Shown here: positions 1 through 7,370 of the stretch, in pieces
How positions within the stretch are numbered: position 1 is the stretch's first letter
How the letters are laid out: every line of letters begins with the position of its first letter
From: CAYFIW01 sp964500645
GTDB taxonomy: Bacteria > Chloroflexota > Dehalococcoidia > Lucifugimonadales > UBA826
DNA length: 27,954 nucleotides
Assembly: GCA_964500645.1 (NCBI GenBank)
Contig: CAZCOH010000018.1
Coordinates: 1-27,954, forward strand
Direction: 5' to 3'
Notes under the pieces: model-generated
What the model saw: only the letters and a program-made list of their open reading frames with translations
Told to the model about the DNA's origin: nothing
Database searches by the model: none
Position numbers and translations under genes: made by a program

Positions 1-700
1 CAGCATTAACGTCATATGTTCGGGCCTCTTTAACAGTCACTTCTGTTTCTGGATCATTAACCTTCTCAACAATTTTTAAATTGGGGGGGGATTTTCTAGG
101 AACTATTGTCATATTTTGGACATGCGAAAATTCGGGTGAAGAGTTTACTCCGGGGACATTTACTGACTTTCTGACAGTAAATTCCACGGGTTTTTCCTTG
201 TGTTTCTGAATTTCTTCCACGAGGTCTGTATGGCTTTCAATCAATTTACCATTAACTGACAAAATGGCATCTCCAGGAGCCATTCCGGCCACCTTGGCTG
301 GGGACTGAGGAGCTACTCCCGCAATTGTCACGGTACCTACGACTTTGTCGTGAGGTAATGCAAGGATTATTGTGTAGATCAGGATTGGTATGAGTAAATT
401 CATCAAAGGACCTGCAAGTAATACTGCAGACCTGATTGCTACACGTTGCCTTGCAAAGCTTCTTTCTTCTGTCGGGTCTTCCTCACCGACCATTTTTACA
501 AAACCACCGATAGGGATCAGGTTTATGGAGTAAAGCGTTTCACCTTTGGTTATCCCCCAAATTCTTGGAGGAAACCCAAACCCAAATTCAGTTACCTTAA
601 TATTGAAATGTTTGGCGGTTAGAAAATGTCCTAATTCATGGACAAATACCAAAAACCCCAAGATTGGTATGACTAGTAACCAACCGGGTAAGTCGATCAT
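1..700 (-). CDS. rseP: RIP/site-2 zinc metalloprotease RseP (M50 family), C-terminus cut by window edge
   Basis: Membrane-embedded intramembrane protease of the M50B family. In other bacteria it performs the second cut of anti-sigma factors and clears signal-peptide remnants. The frame reads from an ATG at 698-700 and stays open to base 1, giving about 233 residues. A first hydrophobic helix holds the zinc motif HELGH at residues 21-25. A conserved PIGGFVKMVGEED segment follows, then a second hydrophobic stretch (AGPLMNLLIPIL), then a PDZ domain with VAPQSPAKVAGMAPGDAILS. The third zinc ligand and the C-terminal helices lie outside the window. The start overlaps the dxr stop as ATGA (697-700), so the two are translationally coupled. 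A run of eight G at 83-90 lies in the coding frame after the PDZ domain, and the frame is open on both sides of it. Family call is firm. Confidence 0.93.
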   Translation of the reverse strand, partial: MIDLPGWLLVIPILGFLVFVHELGHFLTAKHFNIKVTEFGFGFPPRIWGITKGETLYSINLIPIGGFVKMVGEEDPTEERSFARQRVAIRSAVLLAGPLMNLLIPILIYTIILALPHDKVVGTVTIAGVAPQSPAKVAGMAPGDAILSVNGKLIESHTDLVEEIQKHKEKPVEFTVRKSVNVPGVNSSPEFSHVQNMTIVPRKSPPNLKIVEKVNDPETEVTVKEARTYDVNA

Positions 701-1845
701 GAAATTGTTCCTGTTTTAGTCCCGATTAACTCGTCTACTTGTCTTCGTGCCCATCTGGAAGCATCTATAATCTGATCTGTGTTTGGGTTTTTGCAAGGTT
801 TATGCAATTCCATAACATGCCTGATGACGGATTCGATTTCAACGAAAGATATGTAACCCTCTAGGAATTTATCTACAGCTCCTTCATCTGCTCCGCATAA
901 TGCTGAAGGCCATGTGTCTCCCCTTTTAGCATAGTCAATTGCCATGTAAAAGCATGGATACCTTTCTTGATCTATTTCCCTGAATGTTAGTTGCTTCATA
1001 GCTGTTGGGCTAAATCTGGTCGGTTCGGAGGATCGTATCCTTTCTGGAAAGAATAATGCATGTTGGATTGGTAATCGCATATCGGGGACACTTAGTTGGG
1101 CCTTAGTTACTCCATCTTCAAATTCAACCATTGAGTGAATAATGCTTTCGGGGTGTATTACAACCTCTATTTGATCCCAATCTACGTTAAATAACCATTT
1201 CGCCTCCATTACTTCGAATGCTTTATTCATCATAGTGGCTGAATCTACAGTTATTTTTGCTCCCATATTCCAAGTGGGATGTTTTAAGGCATCGTTTTTG
1301 CTCACATTTCTAAGGTTTTTGATGTCAACATCTCTAAATGCCCCACCGGATGCTGTTATCAAGAGTTTTTCGGGAGGAGATTTTTCTCCTCTTATACATT
1401 GCCATATAGCACTCGGCTCGCTGTCTAATGGTAATAAACGAGAGGAGCTATTATGAATCTTGTTCATTAGAATAGGACCAAGCATGACGATTGATTCTTT
1501 ATTAGCCAAGGCGATGTCAATACCGTGATCTACAGCTTCTAAGGTAGGTATTACGCAGGCATCTCCTGTCGTGGCCGTCACGACAGTTTTGACTTGACCT
1601 TTGGTTATTAATTCTGAGATATGAGTTACTACTTGAACGTCATCTGGCAGGTCGTTCAAAACAGAGTTATATTTGTTTAGATATACAAATTGGGGTTTAA
1701 ATTCTTCAATTTGTTTCAACAGCAGCTTGTAATTTCTATTAGCAGCAAGCCCGACTATTTCAAATTTATCGGGGTGTGCACGGACAACGTCTAGTGTTTG
1801 AGTTCCTATTGAGCCTGTGGAACCAAGAACTGAAAGCCCTTTCAT
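697..1845 (-). CDS. dxr: 1-deoxy-D-xylulose 5-phosphate reductoisomerase
   Basis: Cytosolic enzyme of the MEP pathway that converts 1-deoxy-D-xylulose 5-phosphate to 2-C-methyl-D-erythritol 4-phosphate with NADPH. I place the start at the ATG at 1843-1845 because it overlaps the cdsA stop as ATGA and puts the NADPH-binding motif GSTGSIG at residues 8-14. Further upstream in-frame starts (1857, 1881) would add residues inside cdsA. The protein is then 382 residues, normal for the family. Visible motifs are LANKESIVMLG, the metal-binding DSE (141-143), HPTWNMGAKITVDSATMMNK and PDMRLPIQHALFFPER. The residue after DSE is proline where most family members have histidine, and the usual NKG is NKA. 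Downstream it overlaps rseP by 4 bases. Placement beside uppS and cdsA joins isoprenoid precursor and lipid-carrier synthesis. Confidence 0.95.
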   Translation of the reverse strand: MKGLSVLGSTGSIGTQTLDVVRAHPDKFEIVGLAANRNYKLLLKQIEEFKPQFVYLNKYNSVLNDLPDDVQVVTHISELITKGQVKTVVTATTGDACVIPTLEAVDHGIDIALANKESIVMLGPILMNKIHNSSSRLLPLDSEPSAIWQCIRGEKSPPEKLLITASGGAFRDVDIKNLRNVSKNDALKHPTWNMGAKITVDSATMMNKAFEVMEAKWLFNVDWDQIEVVIHPESIIHSMVEFEDGVTKAQLSVPDMRLPIQHALFFPERIRSSEPTRFSPTAMKQLTFREIDQERYPCFYMAIDYAKRGDTWPSALCGADEGAVDKFLEGYISFVEIESVIRHVMELHKPCKNPNTDQIIDASRWARRQVDELIGTKTGTIS

Positions 1846-2654
1846 GTTGAGATCCATTGAGTAAAATAATACAAGACGCATAGACTGAAAACAATTGAGT
1901 CTAGTCTGTCTAAGGCGCCTCCATGGCCTGGTAAAAGTTTTCCTGAATCTTTGACTCCGGATTGTCTCTTCAGTAGGGATTCGTATAGGTCACCCGTTTG
2001 AGCACAAAAAGATAAAATTAAGCCCATGACAGATGACTCTATAATTGTGACCATTTTGATTTCCAAAAAGTGTACGGATAATAATGAACCTACTACCCCG
2101 AAAACAAGTCCTCCAAGGGCACCTTCCAGGGTTTTTGCAGGACTTATTTTCGGGAAGAAAGAAGTCTTCCCTATAGCTTTTCCGACACCATAGGCACCGG
2201 AGTCTGTGAGGGCGATAGTTACAAACAGATATAACGTCCATTCCAATCCATTTGGCCCTTCTCTGAGTAAAGGTGCGAAGCTTAGAAGACCTCCAACATA
2301 TACACCTGCAGTGATACTACTTAACAGGTTAATAAATTTTGTAGGAGTTCGTCGCGTCAACAATGGGAGTATAGCAACGCTAGTTAAACTTAAAACTGAA
2401 ATGGTCAAAGAAAAGATAATTGAGTTCACATCAAATACAGCTAACAGGAACGCAATTAAAACCAATGCTCCTGAGATAGAGGCTGACAATAAGGGTGTTG
2501 TTCGGATTTTTTTCTGGGCCAAGAAACTGCTTAATTCATAGGCCGCTAATACTGATCCAAAAATCATTAGTGATAGAAACCATATGTTTCCGAGATAGGT
2601 CAATCCAATTACTATGGGAATTGCGACCATAGAACTCAGAACGCGGGTTTTCAA
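1842..2654 (-). CDS. cdsA: Phosphatidate cytidylyltransferase (CDP-diacylglycerol synthase)
   Basis: Integral membrane enzyme making CDP-diacylglycerol from phosphatidic acid and CTP, the branch point for phospholipid synthesis. The 270-residue product is almost entirely hydrophobic, with about seven or eight likely membrane helices. Near the C-terminus it carries the family signature: a KRQSGVKDSGKLLPGHGG segment followed at once by LDRLDS. The start is a TTG at 2652-2654, with a GGAAGG sequence about 10 bases upstream. No ATG gives a better N-terminus until residue 9. It lies 49 bases downstream of uppS and overlaps dxr by 4 bases. Length is normal. Confidence 0.95.
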   Translation of the reverse strand: MKTRVLSSMVAIPIVIGLTYLGNIWFLSLMIFGSVLAAYELSSFLAQKKIRTTPLLSASISGALVLIAFLLAVFDVNSIIFSLTISVLSLTSVAILPLLTRRTPTKFINLLSSITAGVYVGGLLSFAPLLREGPNGLEWTLYLFVTIALTDSGAYGVGKAIGKTSFFPKISPAKTLEGALGGLVFGVVGSLLSVHFLEIKMVTIIESSVMGLILSFCAQTGDLYESLLKRQSGVKDSGKLLPGHGGALDRLDSIVFSLCVLYYFTQWIST

Positions 2655-2703
2655 AATTCTTTACCTTCCACAGCTATATCTGACTGCATCAAATGTAGTG
2701 TCT

Positions 2704-3429
2704 CTAAGTATGCAAAGATCCGTATCTGCGATTCCTTGATAAATATTCATCTATTGCAGCTTTAGCATCATCTTTATTAAATTCAGGCCAGAGTACATCG
2801 GTGAAATAATATTCTGAATAGGCTGATTGCCACAACAAAAAATTGCTTGACCTTTTTTCACCAGCAGTTCTAATTATTAGATCCGGATGAGGTATACCTG
2901 AAGTATAGAGCCTATTTTCTATACTTTCTTCGTCGATATCATTCGACTCCAGGTTATCTAATATTATTTGTTTGACAGCCCTAACAATTTCTGCTCTGCC
3001 CCCATAATTAAACGCTATGATGAGTTGCAGTCCAGTGTTGGTGGAAGTACTATCTTGTGCCTTACTAATGGCTTCTGCCACCTCTACTGGGAGTCCTGAT
3101 TTTTCTCCAATGTGTTTAATCTCTATGTTGTTTTCTTTTAACTTCTCAAGGTCAATTGCTACAGATTCTATTAACAAGTTAAATATGTTTTCGACCTCAT
3201 CATCAGGCCGATTCCAGTTTTCTGTAGAAAATGCGTATAAGGTTACAGTTTCTACTCCATATTCCACGAAAGTAGCAAGGATTTCGTTGAGATTTTTTGT
3301 CCCTTGTCTGTGGCCCGCTTCTCTTGCAAGGCCTTTGGAATGAGCCCATCTACCATTGCCGTCCATGATGATCCCAACGTGCCTGAGAGGCACCTTAGGA
3401 TTCACTTGGGGAGTGTTTGAATGTGTCAC
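2704..3429 (-). CDS. uppS: Isoprenyl transferase (undecaprenyl diphosphate synthase)
   Basis: Cis-prenyltransferase that extends farnesyl diphosphate with isopentenyl diphosphate to make the C55 lipid carrier for cell-wall and glycan assembly. The 241-residue protein is of normal length. The catalytic motif IIMDGNGRWA has its aspartate at residue 23. LYAFSTENWNRP and FNYGGRAEIVRA follow. The C-terminal signature contains RTAGEKRSSNFLLWQSAYSE, where most relatives have RTSGE. The start is GTG at 3427-3429, with a weak GGGGAC some 11 bases upstream. The next ATG falls inside the catalytic motif, so GTG is the only sensible start. It sits 49 bases after frr in the same operon. The exact chain length of the product cannot be read from sequence. 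Confidence 0.94.
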   Translation of the reverse strand: MTHSNTPQVNPKVPLRHVGIIMDGNGRWAHSKGLAREAGHRQGTKNLNEILATFVEYGVETVTLYAFSTENWNRPDDEVENIFNLLIESVAIDLEKLKENNIEIKHIGEKSGLPVEVAEAISKAQDSTSTNTGLQLIIAFNYGGRAEIVRAVKQIILDNLESNDIDEESIENRLYTSGIPHPDLIIRTAGEKRSSNFLLWQSAYSEYYFTDVLWPEFNKDDAKAAIDEYLSRNRRYGSLHT

Positions 3430-3478
3430 TTTTGGTTTTTGTCCCCGTCAGTTATGGGATATTTCGGAATGTAGAAGA

Positions 3479-4042
3479 TTAGACTTCCATGACTTCTTTC
3501 TCTTTATCTGCCTTCAAACCATCCATTTTGGCTATGAAAGAATCTGTTACTTTTTGAAGGTCTTCCTGTGCCTTTCGACTTTCATCCTGGGAAATATCTT
3601 TATCTTTTTCCAATGTACGAAAGGATTCTAGGCTATCTCTTCGGATGTTTCTTACTGACACATGGCCCTGCTCCACCATACCTCCTACCATTTTGACCAT
3701 CTCTCGTCTTCTTTCCTCGGTAAGTTCAGGGACAGCGATCCTTATTAGGGATCCATCATTATTAGGTACTAGCCCTGTCTGAGATTGTGAAATACTTTTT
3801 TCTATCTCCACGAGTGAGTCTTTGTCCCAGGGTTGTATTACGATAGTTCTAGCTTCTGGCACGGTGATCGATGACAATTGCCCAAGTGGTGTTGGTGTGC
3901 CGTAATAGTCTACGGTTATATTCTCTATTAGCCCCGTAGACGCTCTACCAGTTCTTACTGCGCTTAAATCTCTGTTTAGTGCGTCCACACTTTTCTGCAT
4001 GCGGTCTTTTGTGTCATCGATTATTTCAATTACAATAGTCAC
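3479..4042 (-). CDS. frr: Ribosome recycling factor
   Basis: Cytosolic factor that, with EF-G, splits the post-termination ribosome from mRNA. The 187-residue product matches the usual length of about 185. It begins with the expected helix (DDTKDRMQKSVDALNRDL), followed by VRTGRASTGLIENITVDYYG, TPLGQLSSITVPEARTIVIQ and the conserved LTEERRREMVKMV block. The end is a long charged coiled-coil helix. The start is GTG at 4040-4042, with GGGAG about 10 bases upstream. It lies 26 bases after pyrH. Confidence 0.96.
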   Translation of the reverse strand: MTIVIEIIDDTKDRMQKSVDALNRDLSAVRTGRASTGLIENITVDYYGTPTPLGQLSSITVPEARTIVIQPWDKDSLVEIEKSISQSQTGLVPNNDGSLIRIAVPELTEERRREMVKMVGGMVEQGHVSVRNIRRDSLESFRTLEKDKDISQDESRKAQEDLQKVTDSFIAKMDGLKADKEKEVMEV

Positions 4043-4068
4043 TGTGATGATTCTCCCGAGTTAAATTT

Positions 4069-4806
4069 TCATTCCTTAGGATTATTGTCGGAAACCAAGG
4101 TGCCAATAGTTTCACCTTTGATAATTTTTGCTAAATTTCCTTTTTCAAACAAGTCAAACACAACAATTGGAACGTCATGTTCCATACACAATGATAGCGC
4201 GGTGGTGTCCATTACTTTAAGTCTTCTGTCAATCGCGTCCAGATACGTAATATGTTCGAATCTTTTTGCATCGTTATTAGTTTTGGGGTCTTTGTCATAT
4301 ACTCCGTCCACGTCATTTTTAGCCATTAGAAGTACATCAGCATCTATTTCTAGAGCTCTAAGGGCGGATCCTGTGTCGGTAGTAACAAATGGATTTCCTG
4401 TACCAGCAGCGAATAAAACTACTCTTCCTTTTTCAAGGTGTCGTATTGCTCTTCTTCTTATGTATGGTTCTGCAACCTGTTGAATGTTGATAGCACTTAG
4501 TGTTCTAGTATCAAGCCCATGCTTTCTTTCCATTGATTCCTGCAGTGCTATAGCACTGATCACAGTTGCCAGCATTCCTGCATAGTCAGCACTCGCTCGA
4601 TCCATTCCCTCAAGTTCAGCTTCTGAACCCCTCCAAATATTTCCGCCGCCCACGACTATTCCTAGTTCAACACCCATATTAATCACGGATTTTATCTCGC
4701 CAGCCATGTAATCTAGCGAATCCGGATCTATGCCATGCGACCTGATACCCTTTAAAGATTCACCGCTAAGTTTGAGAAGTACACGGTTAAAGCGGACCTC
4801 AGACAT
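4069..4806 (-). CDS. pyrH: UMP kinase (amino-acid-kinase family)
   Basis: Cytosolic hexameric kinase converting UMP to UDP with ATP, the first committed step from UMP to UTP and CTP. The 245-residue product shows the amino-acid-kinase fold motifs: VLLKLSGESLKG near the N-terminus, VVGGGNIWRGSE, the VTTDTGSALRALEI segment and VDGVYDKDPKTN. The length is typical. A GTG at 4807-4809 directly precedes the ATG at 4804-4806, and either could initiate. The ribosome site is poor for both, with GGAG lying 11 or 14 bases away. I use the ATG. It is 9 to 12 bases from the tsf stop, so translation is probably coupled. Regulation by UTP or GTP is known for the family but is not visible here. Confidence 0.95.
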   Translation of the reverse strand: MSEVRFNRVLLKLSGESLKGIRSHGIDPDSLDYMAGEIKSVINMGVELGIVVGGGNIWRGSEAELEGMDRASADYAGMLATVISAIALQESMERKHGLDTRTLSAINIQQVAEPYIRRRAIRHLEKGRVVLFAAGTGNPFVTTDTGSALRALEIDADVLLMAKNDVDGVYDKDPKTNNDAKRFEHITYLDAIDRRLKVMDTTALSLCMEHDVPIVVFDLFEKGNLAKIIKGETIGTLVSDNNPKE

Positions 4807-4815
4807 CACTTTAAA

Positions 4816-5304
4816 TTATTCTCCAAGAGAGAATCGTTGAAATCTTCTTACCCTGATGTTTTCACCCAACTTTCCAACAGTTTCATTTATAAGATCTTGA
4901 ATGTTTTTCGACGGATCTTTGATGAATGGCTGGAGCAATAAAGAACCTTCTTCGTTTTCCTCTGGTTCTTCTCCTCCGACTGTAGTTGGGTCCATAGCGG
5001 CGATTTGCATCGCGATGTCGTGCGCGAGAGATGAGAATTCGTCGGTGCGTGCGACGAAATCTGTTTCACAGTTGACCTCAACTATAGCTGCTATTCTTCC
5101 ACCGCTGTGTACGTAAGTTTCGATTAATCCTTGATCAGTATCTCGAGAGGCTTTTTTGGCTGCTGAGGCTATGCCTTGATCCTTAAGGAGCTTTTCCGCC
5201 TTTGATACGTCGCCTTCACTTTCCTCTAAAGCTCGTTTGCAGTCCATAACGCCTGCACTTGTCAATTCCCTAAGCTGTTTTATCAGTTCAGTATTAGTTG
5301 CCAA
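4816..5304 (-). CDS. tsf: Elongation factor Ts, short form
   Basis: Guanine-nucleotide exchange factor that recharges EF-Tu with GTP. At 162 residues it is much shorter than E. coli EF-Ts (about 280) or the Thermus type (about 196). The N-terminal UBA-like domain is present (LIKQLRELTSAGVMDCKRAL), as are the exchange core with TDFVAR and the C-terminal end LGENIRVRRFQRFSLGE. About 40 residues found in the Thermus protein between the core and LLLQPFIKDPSKN are missing, replaced by a short acidic link (GGEEPEENEEGS). I recall the same compact form in Dehalococcoidia. The start is TTG at 5302-5304, with AGGTG five bases upstream. A later start would remove the UBA domain. Confidence 0.95.
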   Translation of the reverse strand: MATNTELIKQLRELTSAGVMDCKRALEESEGDVSKAEKLLKDQGIASAAKKASRDTDQGLIETYVHSGGRIAAIVEVNCETDFVARTDEFSSLAHDIAMQIAAMDPTTVGGEEPEENEEGSLLLQPFIKDPSKNIQDLINETVGKLGENIRVRRFQRFSLGE

Positions 5305-5359
5305 TATTACACCTGATTTGTTCTATAAGGATGGGCATAACCGGAGGGCCTATGAAATA

Positions 5360-6310
5360 TTACTCTTTAGACCCTGTCTCATTCTGGTCATTTTCTTCAA
5401 CGTGTTCATTACTTGATTCGTTAGCAGGGTTATCCGAGACTGGTGTAACACCTTCCGGATCTTCTGTTTTCTCATCACCTTGTGCCTCTGAGTCTTCTAA
5501 AGTGACTGTGGAGTATGTCACCATACGAGGGGATGATTCACCCTGAGATGCATTTTCGTCGGAGTCGGTCTGGTCAGCCAGCCTTTGATTTTGGCCTTCT
5601 ATAATTGCATCAGACATCCTCGCTGTAATTAACCTGATGGATCTAATCGCATCATCGTTACCAGGCACGGGATGATCTATTAGTTCAGGGTTACAGTCGG
5701 AATCTACAAGTGCAACGATAGGGATTCCAACTCTTATCGCCTCGTTGACAGCAATTTCCTCTTTTCCAATATCTATAATGAACAGGGCACCAGGCATCTC
5801 AGTCATTTCTTTGATACCAGACAAGTTCCGGTTTAGCCTACGGATTTGCTCATCGTATCCTAGAGATTCTTTCTTAGTTAATTGGTTGAATTCTCCATTT
5901 TCTCGGCGAGTTTCAAGATCTACGAGATGGTCGATTCTAGACTGTATGGTTCTAAAATTTGTTAGCGTTCCGCCAAGCCACCTATTAGAGATATAAAGTG
6001 AGTTACTTCTTTCCGCCTCAGCCTCTATGGTGTCTTGGGCCTGTTTTTTAGTTCCAACCAACAGAATTTTCTTACCTTGCGCGGCGACCGTTGTCAGAAA
6101 TTCAGCAGCTTCTTCAATTTTCCTAAGTGTTTTAGCAAGATCTATAATATGGATTCCATTTCTATGGGCGAATATAAATTCATCCATTTTCGGATTCCAT
6201 CGTCTTTTCTGATGTCCAAAATGGACTCCTGCTTCTAGCAGGGATTTCATAGTTATTTTTCGATCATCCTGAGACTCTGAGGTCTCTGGTTGCACCACGT
6301 CCTGCACCAT
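5360..6310 (-). CDS. rpsB: 30S ribosomal protein S2 with acidic C-terminal tail
   Basis: Small-subunit ribosomal protein S2, required for binding S1 and for start of translation. The S2 core runs from about residue 20 (MKSLLEAGVHFGHQKRRWNP) through HIIDLAKTLRKIEEAA, NRWLGGTLTNFRTI and PGALFIIDIGKE to IPIVALVDSDCNPELIDHPV. I choose the ATG at 6308-6310 because GGAAGGA lies six bases upstream. An in-frame ATG at 6359-6361 would add 17 unrelated residues. The 316-residue product is long for S2 because of a tail of about 75 residues that is rich in Glu, Asp, Ser and Asn and looks disordered. It is the first gene of the operon, downstream of the promoter at 6396-6425. Confidence 0.97.
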   Translation of the reverse strand: MVQDVVQPETSESQDDRKITMKSLLEAGVHFGHQKRRWNPKMDEFIFAHRNGIHIIDLAKTLRKIEEAAEFLTTVAAQGKKILLVGTKKQAQDTIEAEAERSNSLYISNRWLGGTLTNFRTIQSRIDHLVDLETRRENGEFNQLTKKESLGYDEQIRRLNRNLSGIKEMTEMPGALFIIDIGKEEIAVNEAIRVGIPIVALVDSDCNPELIDHPVPGNDDAIRSIRLITARMSDAIIEGQNQRLADQTDSDENASQGESSPRMVTYSTVTLEDSEAQGDEKTEDPEGVTPVSDNPANESSNEHVEENDQNETGSKE

Positions 6311-6316
6311 AATGAA

Positions 6317-6323
6317 TCCTTCC
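6317..6323 (-). promoter_or_regulatory. Ribosome binding site of rpsB
   Basis: GGAAGGA on the minus strand, six bases before the ATG at 6308-6310. It decides the rpsB start against the longer reading from 6361. Confidence 0.8.
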
Positions 6324-6395
6324 GCAATAAGCTTATTTTTGTGAGTATATCGTGTCGCCATTCAGGCACTTTCCGAATCTGAAAAGCGCCGAAGG

Positions 6396-6425
6396 ATTAT
6401 AACACGTATAAAAGTTGCCGGGCAA
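6396..6425 (-). promoter_or_regulatory. Sigma-70-type promoter of the rpsB-tsf-pyrH-frr-uppS-cdsA-dxr-rseP operon
   Basis: On the minus strand a perfect -10 box TATAAT (6396-6401) is preceded by TTGCCC (6420-6425) at 18-base spacing. Transcription would begin near 6389, leaving a leader of about 80 bases before rpsB. It is the only convincing promoter I found in front of the eight-gene cluster. I did not resolve an S2-binding leader structure. Confidence 0.7.
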
Positions 6426-6515
6426 AAATGGCATTTCTTTTCTATTTAAATGTTTGGCTGTTTTTGTGCCTATATCGATATCTGGGGACCTATTCTTAAC
6501 ATATGCTCATTGACG

Positions 6516-7076
6516 TTAGATATTGTCCGTAGTCATGATTAGGGCGTCTTCTCTGTTATCCGTGTAGTAATGCTTTCGGATTCCTTTCACTCTAAAGTCA
6601 TATTTCTTGTATAAAGATTGTGCTGGAAGGTTAGAATTTCTAACTTCTAAAGTGATACTGCTCATTCCTTTTTCTTTTGACATGCTGATCGAATTGAGCA
6701 ACAGCAATTCTCCTATACCTCTTCTCCGGACGCTTCTTCTAACAGCGATCGATATGATGTGGGCGACATCAACCATGTCCCATATTATGGCGTATCCGGC
6801 TATGAATTTTTGTCCTTTTTGCCAGCCCGTATAGCCGTTTCTGTAAAGATTTCGTTTCTTCGTCAAGCCGTCTTCTGTAGCGGGCAATTCGTTTTTGTAA
6901 TTTGGATGAAGACTGTTCATTTCAGCAACTAATGCAGTAGATCTCGCTCTCTTTAATTCTTTGATAAATGAGGTCGGTGGAAATAGATCTGGGAAAGCAT
7001 CTTTTTCTATAGCAGAGACTTGCTCTAGATCTCTTTGAAGCATTTCACGACATAAATAAAGATTTTTGAACTTCAC
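6516..7076 (-). CDS. rimI: GNAT N-acetyltransferase, RimI-like (ribosomal protein alanine acetyltransferase)
   Basis: Acetyl-CoA-dependent acetyltransferase of the GNAT fold; RimI proteins acetylate the N-terminus of ribosomal protein S18. The acetyl-CoA loop reads RRSVRRRGIGELLLLNS, and the RimI-type C-terminal half reads LEVRNSNLPAQSLYKKYDF then GIRKHYYTDNREDALIM. I place the start at a GTG at 7074-7076, because AAGAGG lies six bases upstream and the fold begins there. An ATG at 7205 would add 43 residues without family similarity. The resulting 186 residues exceed the usual 150 or so, because about 35 residues are inserted between strands 2 and 3 (between ALVAEM and FIAGYAIIW). It is upstream of rpsB on the same strand but separated from it by the rpsB promoter. 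Confidence 0.85.
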   Translation of the reverse strand: MKFKNLYLCREMLQRDLEQVSAIEKDAFPDLFPPTSFIKELKRARSTALVAEMNSLHPNYKNELPATEDGLTKKRNLYRNGYTGWQKGQKFIAGYAIIWDMVDVAHIISIAVRRSVRRRGIGELLLLNSISMSKEKGMSSITLEVRNSNLPAQSLYKKYDFRVKGIRKHYYTDNREDALIMTTDNI

Positions 7077-7370
7077 TGCTGGCCTCTTAACAGGGTTATT
7101 ATGAGGATCGATAGGTTTATTTAAGTTAACACAACTATTTTTTATAGAAGATTTATCTCTCAGTATATTGAACTTCTGTAGTTTAATACATGAACAAAAG
7201 ATCAAGAATTTATCATCAAACTACTTGCTTTATGTGCCGGGTTTGGAGATAGTATTGTCTGTCGTGAATTTTGGAGTTTTTAGTTGGGTAACCACATAGG
7301 TCGTTCTCAACTTCGCTGGTTGCATAAATACTTCTGCACGATTTTGATAGGAGTTGTCTGAACAAGATAA
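7077..7370. other. Divergent intergenic region between rimI and the ABC exporter genes
   Basis: About 290 AT-rich bases that should hold promoters for rimI (minus) and the exporter pair (plus). I see only isolated -10-like hexamers, such as TATACT on the minus strand at 7162-7167, without a well-spaced -35 box. A GGAG at 7350-7353 is too far (17 bases) from the exporter ATG to act as its ribosome site. There is no tRNA-like fold and no strong repeat. Short open frames here have no coding character. Confidence 0.5.
7083..7088 (-). promoter_or_regulatory. Ribosome binding site deciding the rimI GTG start
   Basis: AAGAGG on the minus strand, six bases before the GTG at 7074-7076. It supports a 186-residue rimI product. 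Confidence 0.65.

Noticed and set aside
3017..3343. A 108-codon frame antisense to uppS
   Set aside because: uppS is unmistakable on the other strand, and the antisense product has no recognisable feature.
6472..6481. Perfect ten-base palindrome ATATCGATAT between rimI and rpsB
   Set aside because: Short and made of common AT-rich steps; there is no second copy or T tract to suggest an operator or terminator.
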